NCBI GenBank assembly: GCA_023052935.1
Contig: CM041297.1
Location: 50,387,917 to 50,451,916, forward strand
DNA length: 64,000 nt
Source: Piezodorus guildinii
Lineage: Eukaryota > Arthropoda > Insecta > Hemiptera > Pentatomidae
Direction of reading: 5' to 3'
Shown here: one piece after another, positions 11,420 through 22,759 of the stretch
How the letters are laid out: each line of letters starts with the position of its first letter
How positions within the stretch are numbered: position 1 is the first letter of the stretch
Program-made: the position numbers and the translations under genes
Notes under the pieces: generated by a model
What the model saw: only the letters and a program-made list of their open reading frames with translations
Told to the model about the DNA's origin: nothing
The model's database searches: none

Positions 11420-12640
11420 AACTGTCCCCTCATTTTTACTTTTTTCCCACCACATAGAGATACATTACACAAGGCCTCCTGGAGATTAATATTTCATGGA
11501 ATGCCTGACTTTACATGGAAGAGAAAGGAAGATGGTCAGTGATGCAATGAGCATCTGGTTCCACATAATGTTTGGATCAGTTATCTGGATGAAGGACGTA
11601 AATAATGATATTTTTTATTTTATTTTTATTTTAGTAGGGCTTTAACTAGGCGCCATTAGCCAAAATTTAAAATAATATTTATAATTATCATTATTGGTTA
11701 CAATAAAAATAATTCGAAATTATGGTTTGATTATATGATTATCGATAATCAGCTTTGTTTTATAATTTAATACCTGCAGAATTTATAAAGTTGCTTAACG
11801 CTTCAAGTAGAAGGTTGTAATTAGTTTTTATGTCGATATACGATAGATTATTTTTATTTAATATACTTTCGATTTTATTGATAAAAAATTAGCGTTCGGC
11901 TAATGATATTATTGATACTCGACAAACATGTTTTTTATATCTTCGAATTAATTAGTTAAATAAAATCATTAAATCCCATTTCTTTGTTAGCTTATCTGAG
12001 AATGATATTTTTATTATTTTATTTAGACCAATATAATAAAATCAGTTAAAATATTGGTCTGGTAGAGTTCTATTAGACTTAACGACATCTACACGTTAGG
12101 TAAAACTTCAGTGCACAGTGGAGTCTTCAGTTATTTCAGTCCGACTCTAAAACGATCAAGTGAATAGAGAATGGGTTATATCTGGTATATAATAGAAATA
12201 TTGTAAATAATAATAAATTGTATTATATATTTTTTGAGTAAATTATTTTAACGAATAAAATTATTAGTAACACCTATAAGGATACAACCTGAATCATCCC
12301 TTTAACAATTGTTACATTTTATTCTTGTTTTTTTTTACAATAAAGGAGGATAAAAAATACTCAAGGGATGAGGCTGGTATTGCATATGGTCCAAACCGAA
12401 TTATTAAAATGCACTTATGTTTTTAGTTAACTAAGAGAAGTGTGGTTGAGACACATAAGCCTTGTAAAGAAAAGGAGGTATATAATGCGATGCTTGTTAT
12501 GTATAAGATCGATTAAAAATATTTATGGTTCTTAGTGGTCATTAAAAAAAAAATGGATTCCAAAAAAAAAAAAAAACTCATTTAATAACCCTAACAATTT
12601 TATGTAGGTCGAAAATATTTTATTAAAAAAAAATCTTAAT
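11420..12640. other. AT-rich sequence, no gene seen
   Basis: No repeat or coding signal recognised. The block at about 12060-12170 is slightly denser in G+C. Confidence 0.45.
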
Positions 12641-12840
12641 AATCCAAGAATATGAGCTCAATTATGAAAATATTTACCTTTCATTTTCTTCCTACACCAT
12701 ATAAATTAAAAAAAGTTACGCAAGATCAATTCAACTATTGTGTCTTGAAGAAGCGGCATTCATCAGATAAAAACAATCGGTTCAGATTGACATCTAAATC
12801 GTTCCATTGGACTTTAGTGTGTAATTGGTCGGAAGGAATA

Positions 12841-12843
<3 letters not shown>

Positions 12844-12890
<47 letters not shown>
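12844..12890. repeat. (TA)n microsatellite
   Basis: A pure TA run of about 47 bases. It accounts for the IYIYIY stretch in the overlapping ORF at 12652-12999, which I do not call a gene. Confidence 0.9.
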
Positions 12891-12894
<4 letters not shown>

Positions 12895-12899
12895 CTAAT

Positions 12900-13770
12900 T
12901 ATGAGGATATTGTTAAAAATGTTTCGACTAAAATTTAAACAATTTCTGATTTATTTGTTAGTTCTTATCCTAACTCTTGAATATCTTCGGAGTTATTAAA
13001 AGTTAGGATTGGATTGCTTCTATCTTGAAGCGCATCTAATCAAGCGAGATAGGTCTGTAACGGGATCCCCTCAACATGAGAAGGCAAATGCGATTAAATA
13101 AATAAGATCTGGTCGGATTAAAAAAAAATTAAATATATATGCGAAAGTACCGAGTGTGACGTTTGTTTTACAACTATCATATTATCCAACGTGGTTCTAT
13201 GAATTGGGTATTGACTTTTGATGTTCTTTCTTAGTTATAACTATGGTTAATTCATTTCTATCAAAGTAACTAGTCATTAATAAACCGATCCTATTTGGAT
13301 GAAGAGTAAAAAAATGAGACCATTACGTAAGACGAGAAATTACCTAAGGACAAATTTTAATAAAATAAAATAAATAAATGAAACCTTTAGTTTTTATGAA
13401 TCCTGAGTTATAAATTTAAATTTCGTAATGGTTAATACTGAATAATACAGACATTTAAAAACCATGAAATAATTTGTAATAAATCTCTTCCCACCCACGG
13501 GCCAAGGAAGAAAAAAAAAGCGAATGCTTCCCAGAACGTTTATTAAACCTATAATTCAAATTTAACCGTAGTAAATTTTTTTTTTTTTTTAATCCTCCCA
13601 TTGAATAATACGCTAAAAAATTATACATTGGTTATTATTGTTATATTTTTTCATATAAATATATTTTTATTTAATAATAATACTAATACTTAAGCTTCAA
13701 TTTAAATATTATACGTTTTTATGAAAAATTAAATTAAAGAAACGTCATTTAATCTAATATCAGTTGTTTT
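12900..13770. other. AT-rich sequence, no gene seen
   Basis: A denser patch at about 13015-13095 followed by AAATAAATAAG looks like a retroelement 3' end but is unassigned. Confidence 0.4.
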
Positions 13771-13774
13771 TGTT

Positions 13775-14581
13775 TTTGGCGAAGTTGGTGCGAATTTTGG
13801 AAGTCGAGTTTTCACCGGAAATGCACGTTTTAGGGTCTTCTATGTTCAAATGACTAAGTACCGCAAAAAGGGTTGTGTTTGAGTGTTGTAAGTCTTGCTT
13901 TAAAACAATGTGTTTTATACAACTGAAATTTCATATTATAGATGCGAATATGCCCGAGATGTTACAGCAACTTTTTCGTCAAAATAGGCTTTAGATGATG
14001 TTCATTTATTTGTCAAATTTGTATTTATTTCAATTATAGGTTGTTAGTTTTTTAATTTTAATTATTTTTTTTGTATATCTTGAATTTATTTATTTTCTAT
14101 ATTTCTATTCTTATGTAATTAAATTTTATCATTGTTTTCTATGAATATTGTAAGAATGTGATGTGGGTTCATATCATTATTACTATTATTCATTAAGAAA
14201 CAAATGGTAATATATCTCAATTAATTCCATGTAATATAATTTAAGATTCCAAAAAATAACAATCTAATTTTGTTAGCATTGATAAAAAACTTCTCAATAT
14301 ACAAGTTCAACGAATTTGATAACCAACTAAAGGAGAAATGAGCAAACTTATAAACTTATTTTTTAGGTAATTTATTTTTTTTACGAACATAAAAATAGAA
14401 ATATTGATAAAAATGTTATTTCATATACAAATCTGTGGAAGGTAATGTAAAGTAAATAATTGGGGATTAACTTAATTAATTATTTAACATAATTCTGTAT
14501 TGTCATATTATTTAATCTAAAACATATGTTTCCAACGAAACTGAATATAATTATTTTACCTTTTTTAACTCTAAGTGAAAG

Positions 14582-14583
<2 letters not shown>
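13775..14583 (+). repeat. R1 repeat copy b
   Basis: Left part at 13775-14005 (TTTTCACCGGAAATGCACGTTTTAGGG region, then GAAATTTCATATT). The right part resumes at about 14272 (GCATTGATAAAAAAC, then CAACTAAAGGAGAAA) and ends near 14577 in TAAGTGAAAG. The roughly 265 bases between are unrelated T-rich sequence, probably an insertion. The R2 element begins directly after. Confidence 0.7.
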
Positions 14584-14587
<4 letters not shown>

Positions 14588-14655
<68 letters not shown>

Positions 14656-14828
14656 ATTATTATTTTATAATTTTATTGTTGTGTAAATATTGTATGACTG
14701 TTGCATTTTATCACTATTATTAATATCTAAATTAGGACAGATTGTAATATTACTCAATAAAAATTGTTGTTGTCTAAATAAAAAAAAAAAAAGAACTAAC
14801 CCCAAGTACCAAATTTTTAAGTATGTAT
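14588..14828 (-). repeat. R2 repeat with (TA)n tail, arm 2
   Basis: Reverse complement of 8384-8632, including the TA tract at 14588-14648 and the far end CCCCAAGTACC. It lies between two R1 pieces, so it probably inserted within or beside R1 DNA. Confidence 0.8.
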
Positions 14829-14884
14829 ATATATAGATATATGTGTGTGTTGTGTGTATAATTATTCATATGAAACACCTTAGG

Positions 14885-15375
14885 CTGTACTATCTGACAG
14901 GGCTTGAATGACGAATTTTTATATTTCCTTTCGTACCTTCAATCTTGCAGATTCCAAAAAATTAACCATATCACCTTTTTAACATGAGTAAAAAACAGGT
15001 AAATATACAATTTGAACGAATTTGCTAAATAAATAAAAGAGAAAAAAAATCCAACATATTTTTTATTTAATTTTCTCAAGCATAATAAGAATAGTATTAT
15101 AAATGTATAATACAAACAAAGCCAAAGTTTTACGAAAACCGTAATCTTATATAGAAAGTTGTGGAATTTAAAAAGAGTGAAGAATAGGATATAAACTTGA
15201 GAGATTTATTGTACATTACAATTATCATATTATTTAATCTTAAACATATGTTTTCAGAGAAATTTATTATAGTTCTTTTAAATTTTTCAATTTTATTTCA
15301 TTGATCTTAAATTGATTTTAACAGCTAAAATAAGTGAAAGTCGTGTGTTAAGCGCGCCAGATTTTTTGAGGAGCC
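14885..15375 (+). repeat. R1 repeat copy c, left end missing
   Basis: Starts in the middle of R1 at ATCTGACAGGGCTTGAATG and continues through AAAACAGGTAAATATACAAT to the right end AAGTGAAAGTCGTGTGTTAA, finishing CGCCAGATTTTTT at about 15372. It could be the right part of copy b duplicated, or a separate truncated copy. Confidence 0.75.
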
Positions 15376-15399
15376 TTAATAGTGTGAAGTACAACCCTA

Positions 15400-15880
15400 T
15401 TATGCATATTGTTCGTTGCAGGTTAGGGTCCGATCGAACCAGGTGATGCTAGGGTTAGGGATATTCTTTTTAACCCTAAAGGGTCGCGGGCCATGGCATT
15501 GTGACCATTTTAAAAATCCCTTGCCCACGTGTCCTAGGGCTGGTCTATTTGGTCCTCGTGTGCGGCATCTGCTTGGTCACCTGCCAGCCAGGACCCTATT
15601 TGACCTTGGGGTCTAACGAGGGGGTCTTTTATATAAAACAGTAGCCATGTTTTTTACAGCAATAATAAAAAAAAAACATGTGACGCTATCGATAATTTAT
15701 ATATTAACACATCATTATGATACGAGGTGTCGATGAGTAGTGTCATGACAATGTGTCAGCGTTTGTGATTGTACGTCACCAGCGGCCACTAGACTGACAT
15801 TCCTTGATGTTCAAGACTGATTTATTGTTTTCCTGGTCTCAGAATCCTGGCCTGTCTGTCAGTTTTGGCTAGACCATGAT
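15400..15880. other. GC-richer island, unknown
   Basis: Two denser blocks (15415-15640 and 15720-15880). A 66-residue ORF at 15416-15616 has no recognisable motif. CTAGGGTTAGGG at about 15450 resembles two telomere-type units but is too short to mean anything. Could be unique regulatory sequence or an old retrocopy. Confidence 0.3.
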
Positions 15881-15889
15881 ATATAAACA

Positions 15890-17230
15890 CAAATTAATAA
15901 AAATATGTCGAAATAATTGCTGAAAATGTTTTTGTTTATGATCGTTTAAGATTAAAAAAATTATATCTTTTGTACTAATGACGTATTAATTGTGTATAAA
16001 TCATTAGCGTTTTAAAAAAAAAATAATAACCGAACTATTGTTATAGAAATTTGTGTAAATTTTGACTAAGGATTCGAAAAGTACGTAAATTAACATAGAC
16101 ATTTCAGAAAATTTATATATTTAAACAAAATATAGGGAAGCAAATAAATATTTAATTGTTTATTACTGAAAATAAAACTTCGATTCTCTGAAGAATAAAA
16201 AAAAAAAAAAAAAAAAGATGTTCACTCAGCCTTGAAATGAAGACAATAAATTAACATTAAGAAATATTTTTGTCATAATACTAAGCATTTTGGACTATAT
16301 CTCACAATACGTACTTTATTCCAATGTCTTTATATTTCCCGAAAAATCTTGAAGTACAAATTTTTTTTTAACTAGGAAAACGGACTCAAAAATCATTAAT
16401 AAAAACTCATATTAATAAGATTATTTTTATTTCTTGCTAATTAATTATTTATCATATATTTATCACACTTGATTATTTTTTAAGAAGACTTTTACGAAAT
16501 ATAATTTTTTTTAATAAGTCTTCAAGGGTGTACGGACTATTACTTTCAGTTCACTATAAAATGATAATGGTTAATATTATATCAAAAATAATTTATATGC
16601 AACTGTATATAACATATTGATAACGAAGTTGTCGAAACTGATCCAGTTAAAAATATCATAATACTAAAAATATCAAATTGTATAATAAAAATATAACATA
16701 CACTAATTTTAAGAATAAATTTATTAATTTGAATATATTATTAGCTGAGTGATGGTGTCACCATCTATGGGAGGGAACCCTTATTATTTGGAACTATTGG
16801 GGGAGAGTGGCGCTCTCTTTCAAAACCTCTCGAAACTCTTTCGTAAGCATGAAGTTAATAACTTTGTTATTTATTTTTAAATTAATACTATTGTTTCAAA
16901 GAGAGACACGTAAAAATAATTTTACTCATTTTAGTTTTAATCATGTCATAAGGCATCAACTTCTGAAAACGTTTTCGACTAACTGTTTCGAAATTTAAAA
17001 ACAAATTAACAAACAAATAAGACGTTCTAGATAAAAAAATTTAAATTTAATTTTAGTCCCATTAAATAGTTATATAAAGCTTTTTTTTACTAAGGGTAAA
17101 CAAATATAACAGAGTTCCTTCATTAAAAAGGAAACCTTCAAATCTCGTATATATAATCATTTAATGATTATCCAGTCACAATAGAATTGCGATTTTTTTT
17201 TCTTCTAATTTACATATATCAGTGATTGTT
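15890..17230. other. AT-rich sequence, no gene seen
   Basis: Contains an A-run at about 16198-16216 and a small GC-richer patch at 16750-16850. No supported feature. Confidence 0.45.
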
Positions 17231-17235
17231 TATAT

Positions 17236-17320
17236 GTAGTTAATTTACTCTAAGACTTTGTACATTCTATTTATGTTATTCTAAAGGGACATGTTCGACA
17301 ATAATAAAGAATTTATTTAT
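17236..17320 (+). mobile_element. Non-LTR retroelement 3' tail (type T)
   Basis: ATTCTAAAGGGACATGTTCG then AATAAAGAATTTATTTATG matches 45400-45465 (ATTCTAAAGGGACTCGTCCC then AATAAATAGAGAATTTATTA). The small GGGAC/GTCCC hairpin followed by an A/T-rich tail is typical of LINE-type 3' ends. Clade not assignable from this little sequence. Confidence 0.5.
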
Positions 17321-17329
17321 GTATTTAAA

Positions 17330-19010
17330 AGAGAACATTATTTACTTGAATATTTGTTTAGATTTATCAAGATAGCGTAAAATCTGACCATGTTGCAATA
17401 CGCTTCACAAATAAGTAATACATGATGAAATAATTAATTTTTATTTTTATATCAGGATTTAATTGAATGACTCATAGATAAACCTTGTTTTGTTTTATTT
17501 TCATTTTTTCTCAAAAAGAAATGCAAGTTAAATAATCAGAAATTGACTACAGAACGTACGTTATATTATGTTGTATAAGGTATATTATGAATTTGAGATA
17601 ATACTATTTATCCTTATTGTTTTTTAATAATAAATATTCCATTTTATAGCTAATTAAAGTTTGATTTTCAGCTAATTTATGATATAATAATGGCTTATTA
17701 ATATATCTAAATAATATTAAAGTTTTCGATATCCTTTTTTTACGATTTTACATTACATTAAATATTATAAACTATGTTAATATATTATCTATAGTTTTGA
17801 GATTCGATAAAATTATTAATTGAGAAACTAATGTTAGAAAAAATCTAAAGCTCACATAATTTTTAAAATATGGAAAAAATATTAATAAATATTCAACTTT
17901 ACTAATTTGGTCTTGAATTATAAAATGAATTACATCTAGTGGCTTGATCATAAAAACATCTAAAAGCATGTTGTGGTTACCCAATTACCATATCTATGAT
18001 CTAGCTTGCCTGCTTTTTATACACATTTATTTTATGTAGAAAATTTTAAATAATTAATTTTGATTTTTAAAACAGTGTTTTGTGGTGACATAAAAAAAAA
18101 AAAATTTGCATTTTTACATTTTTTCAGAAATAATTTATTATGTTAATTATTTTTAAAATTAGAAAGAATTGGTTGATTATCTCAAAGCCACTCTAATTAT
18201 TCATATTTACTCTTTTTTGCCATATTTAGTTTATTATTTAAACATTTAATTTACACGATAGATGTACATTTTTTAATTTTTTTTTAACTTTTTTTTTTTT
18301 TTTTTACTGCCTACAAATATGGTTTGAATGGAATCCTATTGTCTTAATATTACCTACTGTTATATTAAAACAACACTTTTCAAACCGCCGAAGAATTTTT
18401 TGTCTCCTATAGCTATTAAGGTTTAGAACTACTATCGTCAAAAAGTTATTGTATGTTTGCCGGTAGTTACGTGCGAGCACGAGCTTGAAATAATAACTCA
18501 CGATAAAGCTATCTCTGCTGGAGTTATGTGGAAGTTTGGCCAAATGTGCGTGCGTGTAGGGTAAGGCACTGCGGTGCAAAAAAGTGCGGGACACGCGAGA
18601 CCAACTCGCCAACTGGGGCTAATCACCGGAGGAAGGGCCCATTGTAACAAAACTGGAATGATCAGGAATATTATTGGTGTATTTAAATAACATATATTTT
18701 AGGAAAATTAAAATTATTCCTACTTTTTTATATTTATAAACGATCAAAAATAGTTATGTAGCTCAAGTAAGCAATCGTTAAATCAACTTATGACAAAAAT
18801 GAGGAAGATATAAATTGCTTAGTTACAATCAAGGGCATAGCACATTGTGAAATTAAAAAAAAATCTAACGCTAACCGAATTATTGAACTACTTCCCTGAT
18901 ATGTAGAAATTTCAGAAATAAACTAGTTCAAAAAAAAAAAAAAAAAAAAAAATTATATAAAAATAATAAAAAGGAAATAAGTGTGAATAAGAAAGTAGTC
19001 AAAAATTGTT
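17330..19010. other. AT-rich sequence, no gene confirmed
   Basis: Mostly A/T. A denser stretch at about 18360-18650 carries a minus-strand ORF of 102 residues (18304-18612) with no motif I recognise. An A-run lies at about 18929-18951. Confidence 0.4.
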
Positions 19011-19015
19011 TCGCG

Positions 19016-19050
19016 TGGTCTGATGAAAGACCTGTAACGTGTGTAAATAA
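19016..19050 (+). other. Weak hammerhead-like motif
   Basis: CTGATGA at 19020-19026 is followed by AAGACCTGTAACGTGTG, which keeps the ends of the motif (CTGATGA, AACGT) but has no convincing stem II or GAAA. Probably a decayed Penelope-like end. Confidence 0.25.
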
Positions 19051-19573
19051 AAACAATAAATAAAGAAAAACATTTGTTTTAATATGTTTATTTTACTATA
19101 AGAATAATTTATGTGATAATTATTTTATTTAATTTTTTTGTAACGATGGGATTAGAGCTTTTTTACGAAATCTTTTTAGCTTACAAATCACTGTAGTCAC
19201 TTTTTTACTATAAGATGTTTTAGTTAATGGAATTAATCTATTTATAATCCAAATGAATAATAGTGAGCGAGTAATAACATGCAAAAAAATATAAAAGCAA
19301 TTTAATTAGTTATAAATATAAATATATAAAGGATACATTAATCAATATTGACATAAGACCAATTGAATATTTTAATATATAAATAATAAAGCTAGAAAAT
19401 ATTGCAAAAATTTTTAATGGGTTAACGAGCATTTATTATATATTTTTTTGAAAATTATAAAGCTTGTTGGCTCTTGTTTAATTAGTTTTTGTAATTTTAT
19501 TTATAAATAATTAATTATATAAAACAACATTAAGTAACTTAAATTGTTTGTATTAACAATATAAAAGTTACTA

Positions 19574-19602
19574 TTGGGTTGATGCAAAATTAATGCAGGT
19601 TT
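19574..19602 (+). repeat. Mariner left terminal inverted repeat
   Basis: 29 bp, exact reverse complement of 20444-20472. Expected binding site for the transposase N-terminal domain. Confidence 0.95.
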
Positions 19603-19762
19603 CCTCTATTGCAATATCTTAATTCCAATTGTGTAAACAAAGCTAATCCTAACATTGATCATTATTATACCAAAACAAACCTTATCTAATACCCTCTCTT
19701 TCACCATGAATTTGTTTAGTAAAATCGTTTTGTTCAGTGTGTTCAAAGGTCTTGAATCGAAA

Positions 19763-20395
19763 ATGTCAAAGTGCGATTTTCGTCAAATTTATTTTTACGA
19801 ATTTAAATTAGGGCGCAGCGCTGCGCAAACGGCTCGTAATATTAATGAAGTGTGGGGTCAGGGGGCTATTAATGAGTGCACGGTGCAGCGTTGGTTCCAG
19901 AAGTTTCGCAGAGGAGATTTCGACCTCGAAGACAAGGAAGGTCGGGGCCGTCATCTTGCTCTGGACAACGACCAGCTGAGGTCAAAAGTGGAAGAAGACC
20001 CAAACAAAACCACACGAGAAATGGCGGCGGAACTCGGAACTCAAAAATTGCAACGTCTTTGCCCAGCATTGATGAATCGGAAGGGGCCGATCCTGCTCCA
20101 CGATAACGCCAGACCACACGTTGCACAACCAACGCTTCGACGACTGCACGAGTTGGGCTACGAAGTTCTCCAACATCCGCCTTATTCACCTGACCTCTCT
20201 CCTACAGACTTCCACTTTTTCAGGCATCTGGACAACTTTTTGAGGGAGAAAAATTTTCAAAACCAGGACGACATTGAAAATTCTTTTCGTGAATTCATTG
20301 AGTCCAGGGATTCGGATTTTTTTTCTGGTGGAATAAGAAAGCTTGTTGAACGTTGGCAAAAGTGCATTGATTCAGATGGAAATTATTTTGATTAA
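19763..20395 (+). CDS. Mariner transposase, in-frame internal deletion
   Basis: Starting at the ATG of MSKCDFRQIY, the usual transposase start, it gives 210 residues; relatives have about 340-345. An upstream in-frame ATG at 19655 adds 36 residues with no family support. Residues 1-61 form the two helix-turn-helix units that bind the inverted repeats, including TVQRWFQKFRRGD at about 40-52 and GRGR at about 60-63. Near residue 92 the protein jumps to the C-terminal half of the catalytic domain: HDNARPH with D114 and YSPDLSPTDFH with D149, spaced as in DD34D. The first catalytic aspartate (CDE motif) and the linker are absent, about 133 residues. It cannot cut DNA by itself. If expressed it could still bind inverted repeats and might act as an inhibitor (inference). 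Shorter ORFs in other frames here are shadows. Confidence 0.9.
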   Translation: MSKCDFRQIYFYEFKLGRSAAQTARNINEVWGQGAINECTVQRWFQKFRRGDFDLEDKEGRGRHLALDNDQLRSKVEEDPNKTTREMAAELGTQKLQRLCPALMNRKGPILLHDNARPHVAQPTLRRLHELGYEVLQHPPYSPDLSPTDFHFFRHLDNFLREKNFQNQDDIENSFREFIESRDSDFFSGGIRKLVERWQKCIDSDGNYFD

Positions 20396-20443
20396 ATATA
20401 TATGGTTAAAGTAAAGATATGGCGTATTTACAATACTTACTAA

Positions 20444-20472
20444 AAACCTGCATTAATTTTGCATCAACCCAA
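20444..20472 (-). repeat. Mariner right terminal inverted repeat
   Basis: Exact 29-bp inverse of 19574-19602, followed by TA. Confidence 0.95.
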
Positions 20473-20479
20473 TAAAATA

Positions 20480-21570
20480 TAACTTTCTGAGTAAGCGTTT
20501 ATTTTTTTATTATTTGCTTTTAAAGGATTTCCTTGCTTTAAAGGGCTATAAAATTAGCCAAAATTAATTAATAAATGCATAAATAATTTATTTTAAGAAT
20601 TAAGTAAACATGAAGGGTAGGTTAAGTTTACAATTAGTCGACTGATTGATCCAGAGAGTACCAAATCGCACTTGCTCCACGTCATGGTTATGACGGATGG
20701 TGCTATATAGCCCAATCGATTAATTTCTGTTCAAGATAGGTACTCGCTCTAACACACATATCTAAGGGCATTTATAGTTACCACATAGCTTCGCAAAGCT
20801 AACATTAAAAATATTTAAAAAAATGTTTAACAGTCATAATAATAATATAGACATTTTACATAGAAGAATCTAGAGATAAAATCAATTCCTTTAAGCTAGA
20901 GTGAGATATATGAAATGATCTGAGAAAATGGGGAAAAATGAACGTTATTTTCATGGTCTATCTGGCATCTTTACAATACAGACGCACAAAATCTTTTGAG
21001 CTATAAAAGTCATTGGTTCACTTGATTTTACAACTAGAGAAAACCGCTAGAAATTATGAAGTCCAAATGGGGTGTTGATAACGCATAATGTTTGTGTTAC
21101 TTCTGTTTGTGGAAAGTATGCTTCTGAACCTCCTAGTCATGGCAATAGCTCAGCTCCATCATAGTTGATAGTAAAGTCATAAGTATCTCATGGGCACCAA
21201 AGTGCTTAAAGCTTAAATCTATGAAGTTGCCTTTTATATGCATTGAGTAACAATTTTATTCACATTTTGCAGTGTCCAATACCCTCATGGAATACTTGTG
21301 AAAGCTGTTTTAGAAGTTTTGAATTACTTGAAGGCGTATTTATTACAACTTTATTTTATTTTATTAAAATTATAATGAAAAAAAAAAATTATTACTTCAT
21401 GTTCTTTTAGATGAGAATGACAACTTAATTTCTAAAAACCAAATATATGGTGGCCTTAAACACTCCTAAAATTGTTGTTCAAAGCTTTAGACCCTATGTA
21501 AGATAATAATATTCTTAACAAAGTTTTTCTTTTAATGTTTTATATAGTGGTCCTATGAACAATGTTGTTG
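20480..21570. other. Mostly AT-rich, no gene seen
   Basis: A denser patch at 20635-20760 is unassigned. Nothing else recognised. Confidence 0.4.
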
Positions 21571-21571
21571 T

Positions 21572-21735
21572 TTTTTTTTTTGGGGGGGGGGGAAGGGTGG
21601 CTTTAAGGAGGTTTCTCCGACCAGAGGGTAAGGGCGGGAGATTAATGTCGAGTTAAATGCCTCTCGGAACTCAGAAGCGAACTTGAAATTCCAGATTCTT
21701 CACGCGCACTAACCAGCTCAGCCACTCCGCTCCCA
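21572..21735 (-). mobile_element. tRNA-headed SINE-like block (type 3)
   Basis: Minus strand: GGAGCGGAGTGGCTGAGCTGG contains a perfect-looking A box TGGCTGAGCTGG (21724-21713) of the tRNA-Ser/Leu style. A weak B box AGTTCGCTTCTG follows at 21683-21672. The body then runs to a T/G homopolymer junction (21571-21592). The acceptor stem is not matched at the 3' side, so a tRNA gene is unlikely. Confidence 0.5.
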
Positions 21736-22033
21736 AACAGATCCGAACCTTCTTCAAAGAAGCTAAGTTCTGAATTCATAATAAAATCATCGTAAAGCCT
21801 TAAAAAAATCAAAAGTTAATCCTTCATTCCCCTGATTTGTCTATTAGCTATTAACGGGAAAAGATATGGGATCTTGGGAAGGAGGTATATTTTCTTCCAG
21901 ACAACGTTCAACATTCCAAATAACATAATAATACATATAATGAAATAATAATAGAAGTTATAGAATTATTGAGCCTTTTACTTTTGTCGTATCCAACTTA
22001 GTTTATTTATTCATTTAACGTCACATTATGCTG

Positions 22034-22262
22034 CAGTAGCTAATCGGACGATGCTACAGTGGGAGTCCTAAACTTTTGCATATTCAGGTTTTATTAGGAT
22101 AGGGATCGATCATCAACGATTCCTTGATAGATCTTAAATCCTCAGAAAGACGGCATAATTAAGGATTTTTTTCCTCTCATTACAAAAGCCCACGGCCACC
22201 TACCAGGTTTGAACCATTGACCTTGAGCATAGAAGGCTGTTATCCTAGCCATTATTTTGACT
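22034..22262 (-). mobile_element. SINE type 1, inverted copy
   Basis: Reverse complement aligns with 10750-10990: TGCTCAAGGTCAATGGTTCA with a B box, AATCCTTAATTATGCCGTC, AAAACCTGAATATGC, and GACTCCCACTGTAGCATCGT at the end. Confidence 0.75.
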
Positions 22263-22585
22263 TAGTTCGTATTAACGGCATTATTTGCTTTAAACCAAGG
22301 TGTTATGGGAAGAATAATGTATTTTCTAGGGAATCGATTTCGTTTAGGAGTTTGTGGTAATGAGTAAAAGTGTACAATCCATTCAGTAGACCTTATTATG
22401 GGCATGGAGGTTAGTACCCAGCAGCACCCCTTCCTAGGCTTTAATTAAGGGGAGGAGGTCTCTCATCCAGCTCCTTTTCAGCCTTCTTCTAACAGGCATT
22501 ACAGTTGATGACATTTCCTTTATTAGTCTATTGTTTTGCTAAGAAAACGCGAATATAGAGTTCGTATGTGTTCGACTCTCACAAT

Positions 22586-22756
22586 ATGAATTTCAATTTG
22601 AAACAATCCATTAGTATCAATTTGTTCATTGGGAACAATGCAGAAAATTATGATGCGCGGCGAGTTTATCTCAGCGATAGGGGATCAGACTCGGAACAAT
22701 ATAATGATTGGGAGTACTCCCTTGCCATTTCCTCATCGAGGGCAAACCCGATAACC
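22586..22756 (+). other. Candidate protein-coding exon (A) ending in a consensus donor
   Basis: A frame from ATG 22586 runs 57 codons to AACC|GTAAGTGAG at 22757, a very strong 5' splice site. The frame itself stays open to a stop at about 22769. The peptide is acidic and protein-like, for example DARRVYLSDRGSDSEQYNDW. Composition is well above background. The donor is phase 0, which matches the acceptor before candidate exon B at 26971. No family recognised. It could also be chance within a GC-richer regulatory island that continues to 23320. Confidence 0.3.
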
Positions 22757-22759
22757 GTA

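Larger units (their letters stand above)
19574..20472 (+). mobile_element. Internally deleted mariner (Tc1/mariner, Hsmar1/cecropia-like)
   Basis: An 899-bp element bounded by perfect 29-bp terminal inverted repeats (19574-19602 and 20444-20472, outer end TTGGGTTGATGCAAAATTAA) and by the TA target duplication at 19572-19573 and 20473-20474. Full mariners are about 1.3 kb, so roughly 400 bp are missing. The loss maps inside the transposase gene. Identical ends and an open frame imply a recent insertion. The ends can in principle be mobilised by an intact relative elsewhere. Confidence 0.95.

Noticed and set aside
12652..12999. 115-residue ORF
   Set aside because: A third of it is a (TA)n microsatellite translated as IYIY; no domain.
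15447..15462. Telomere-like CTAGGGTTAGGG
   Set aside because: Two units only and the wrong context.
19869..20189. Minus-strand and other-frame ORFs inside the mariner
   Set aside because: They overlap the real transposase frame; only the plus-strand frame shows HTH and DD34D motifs.
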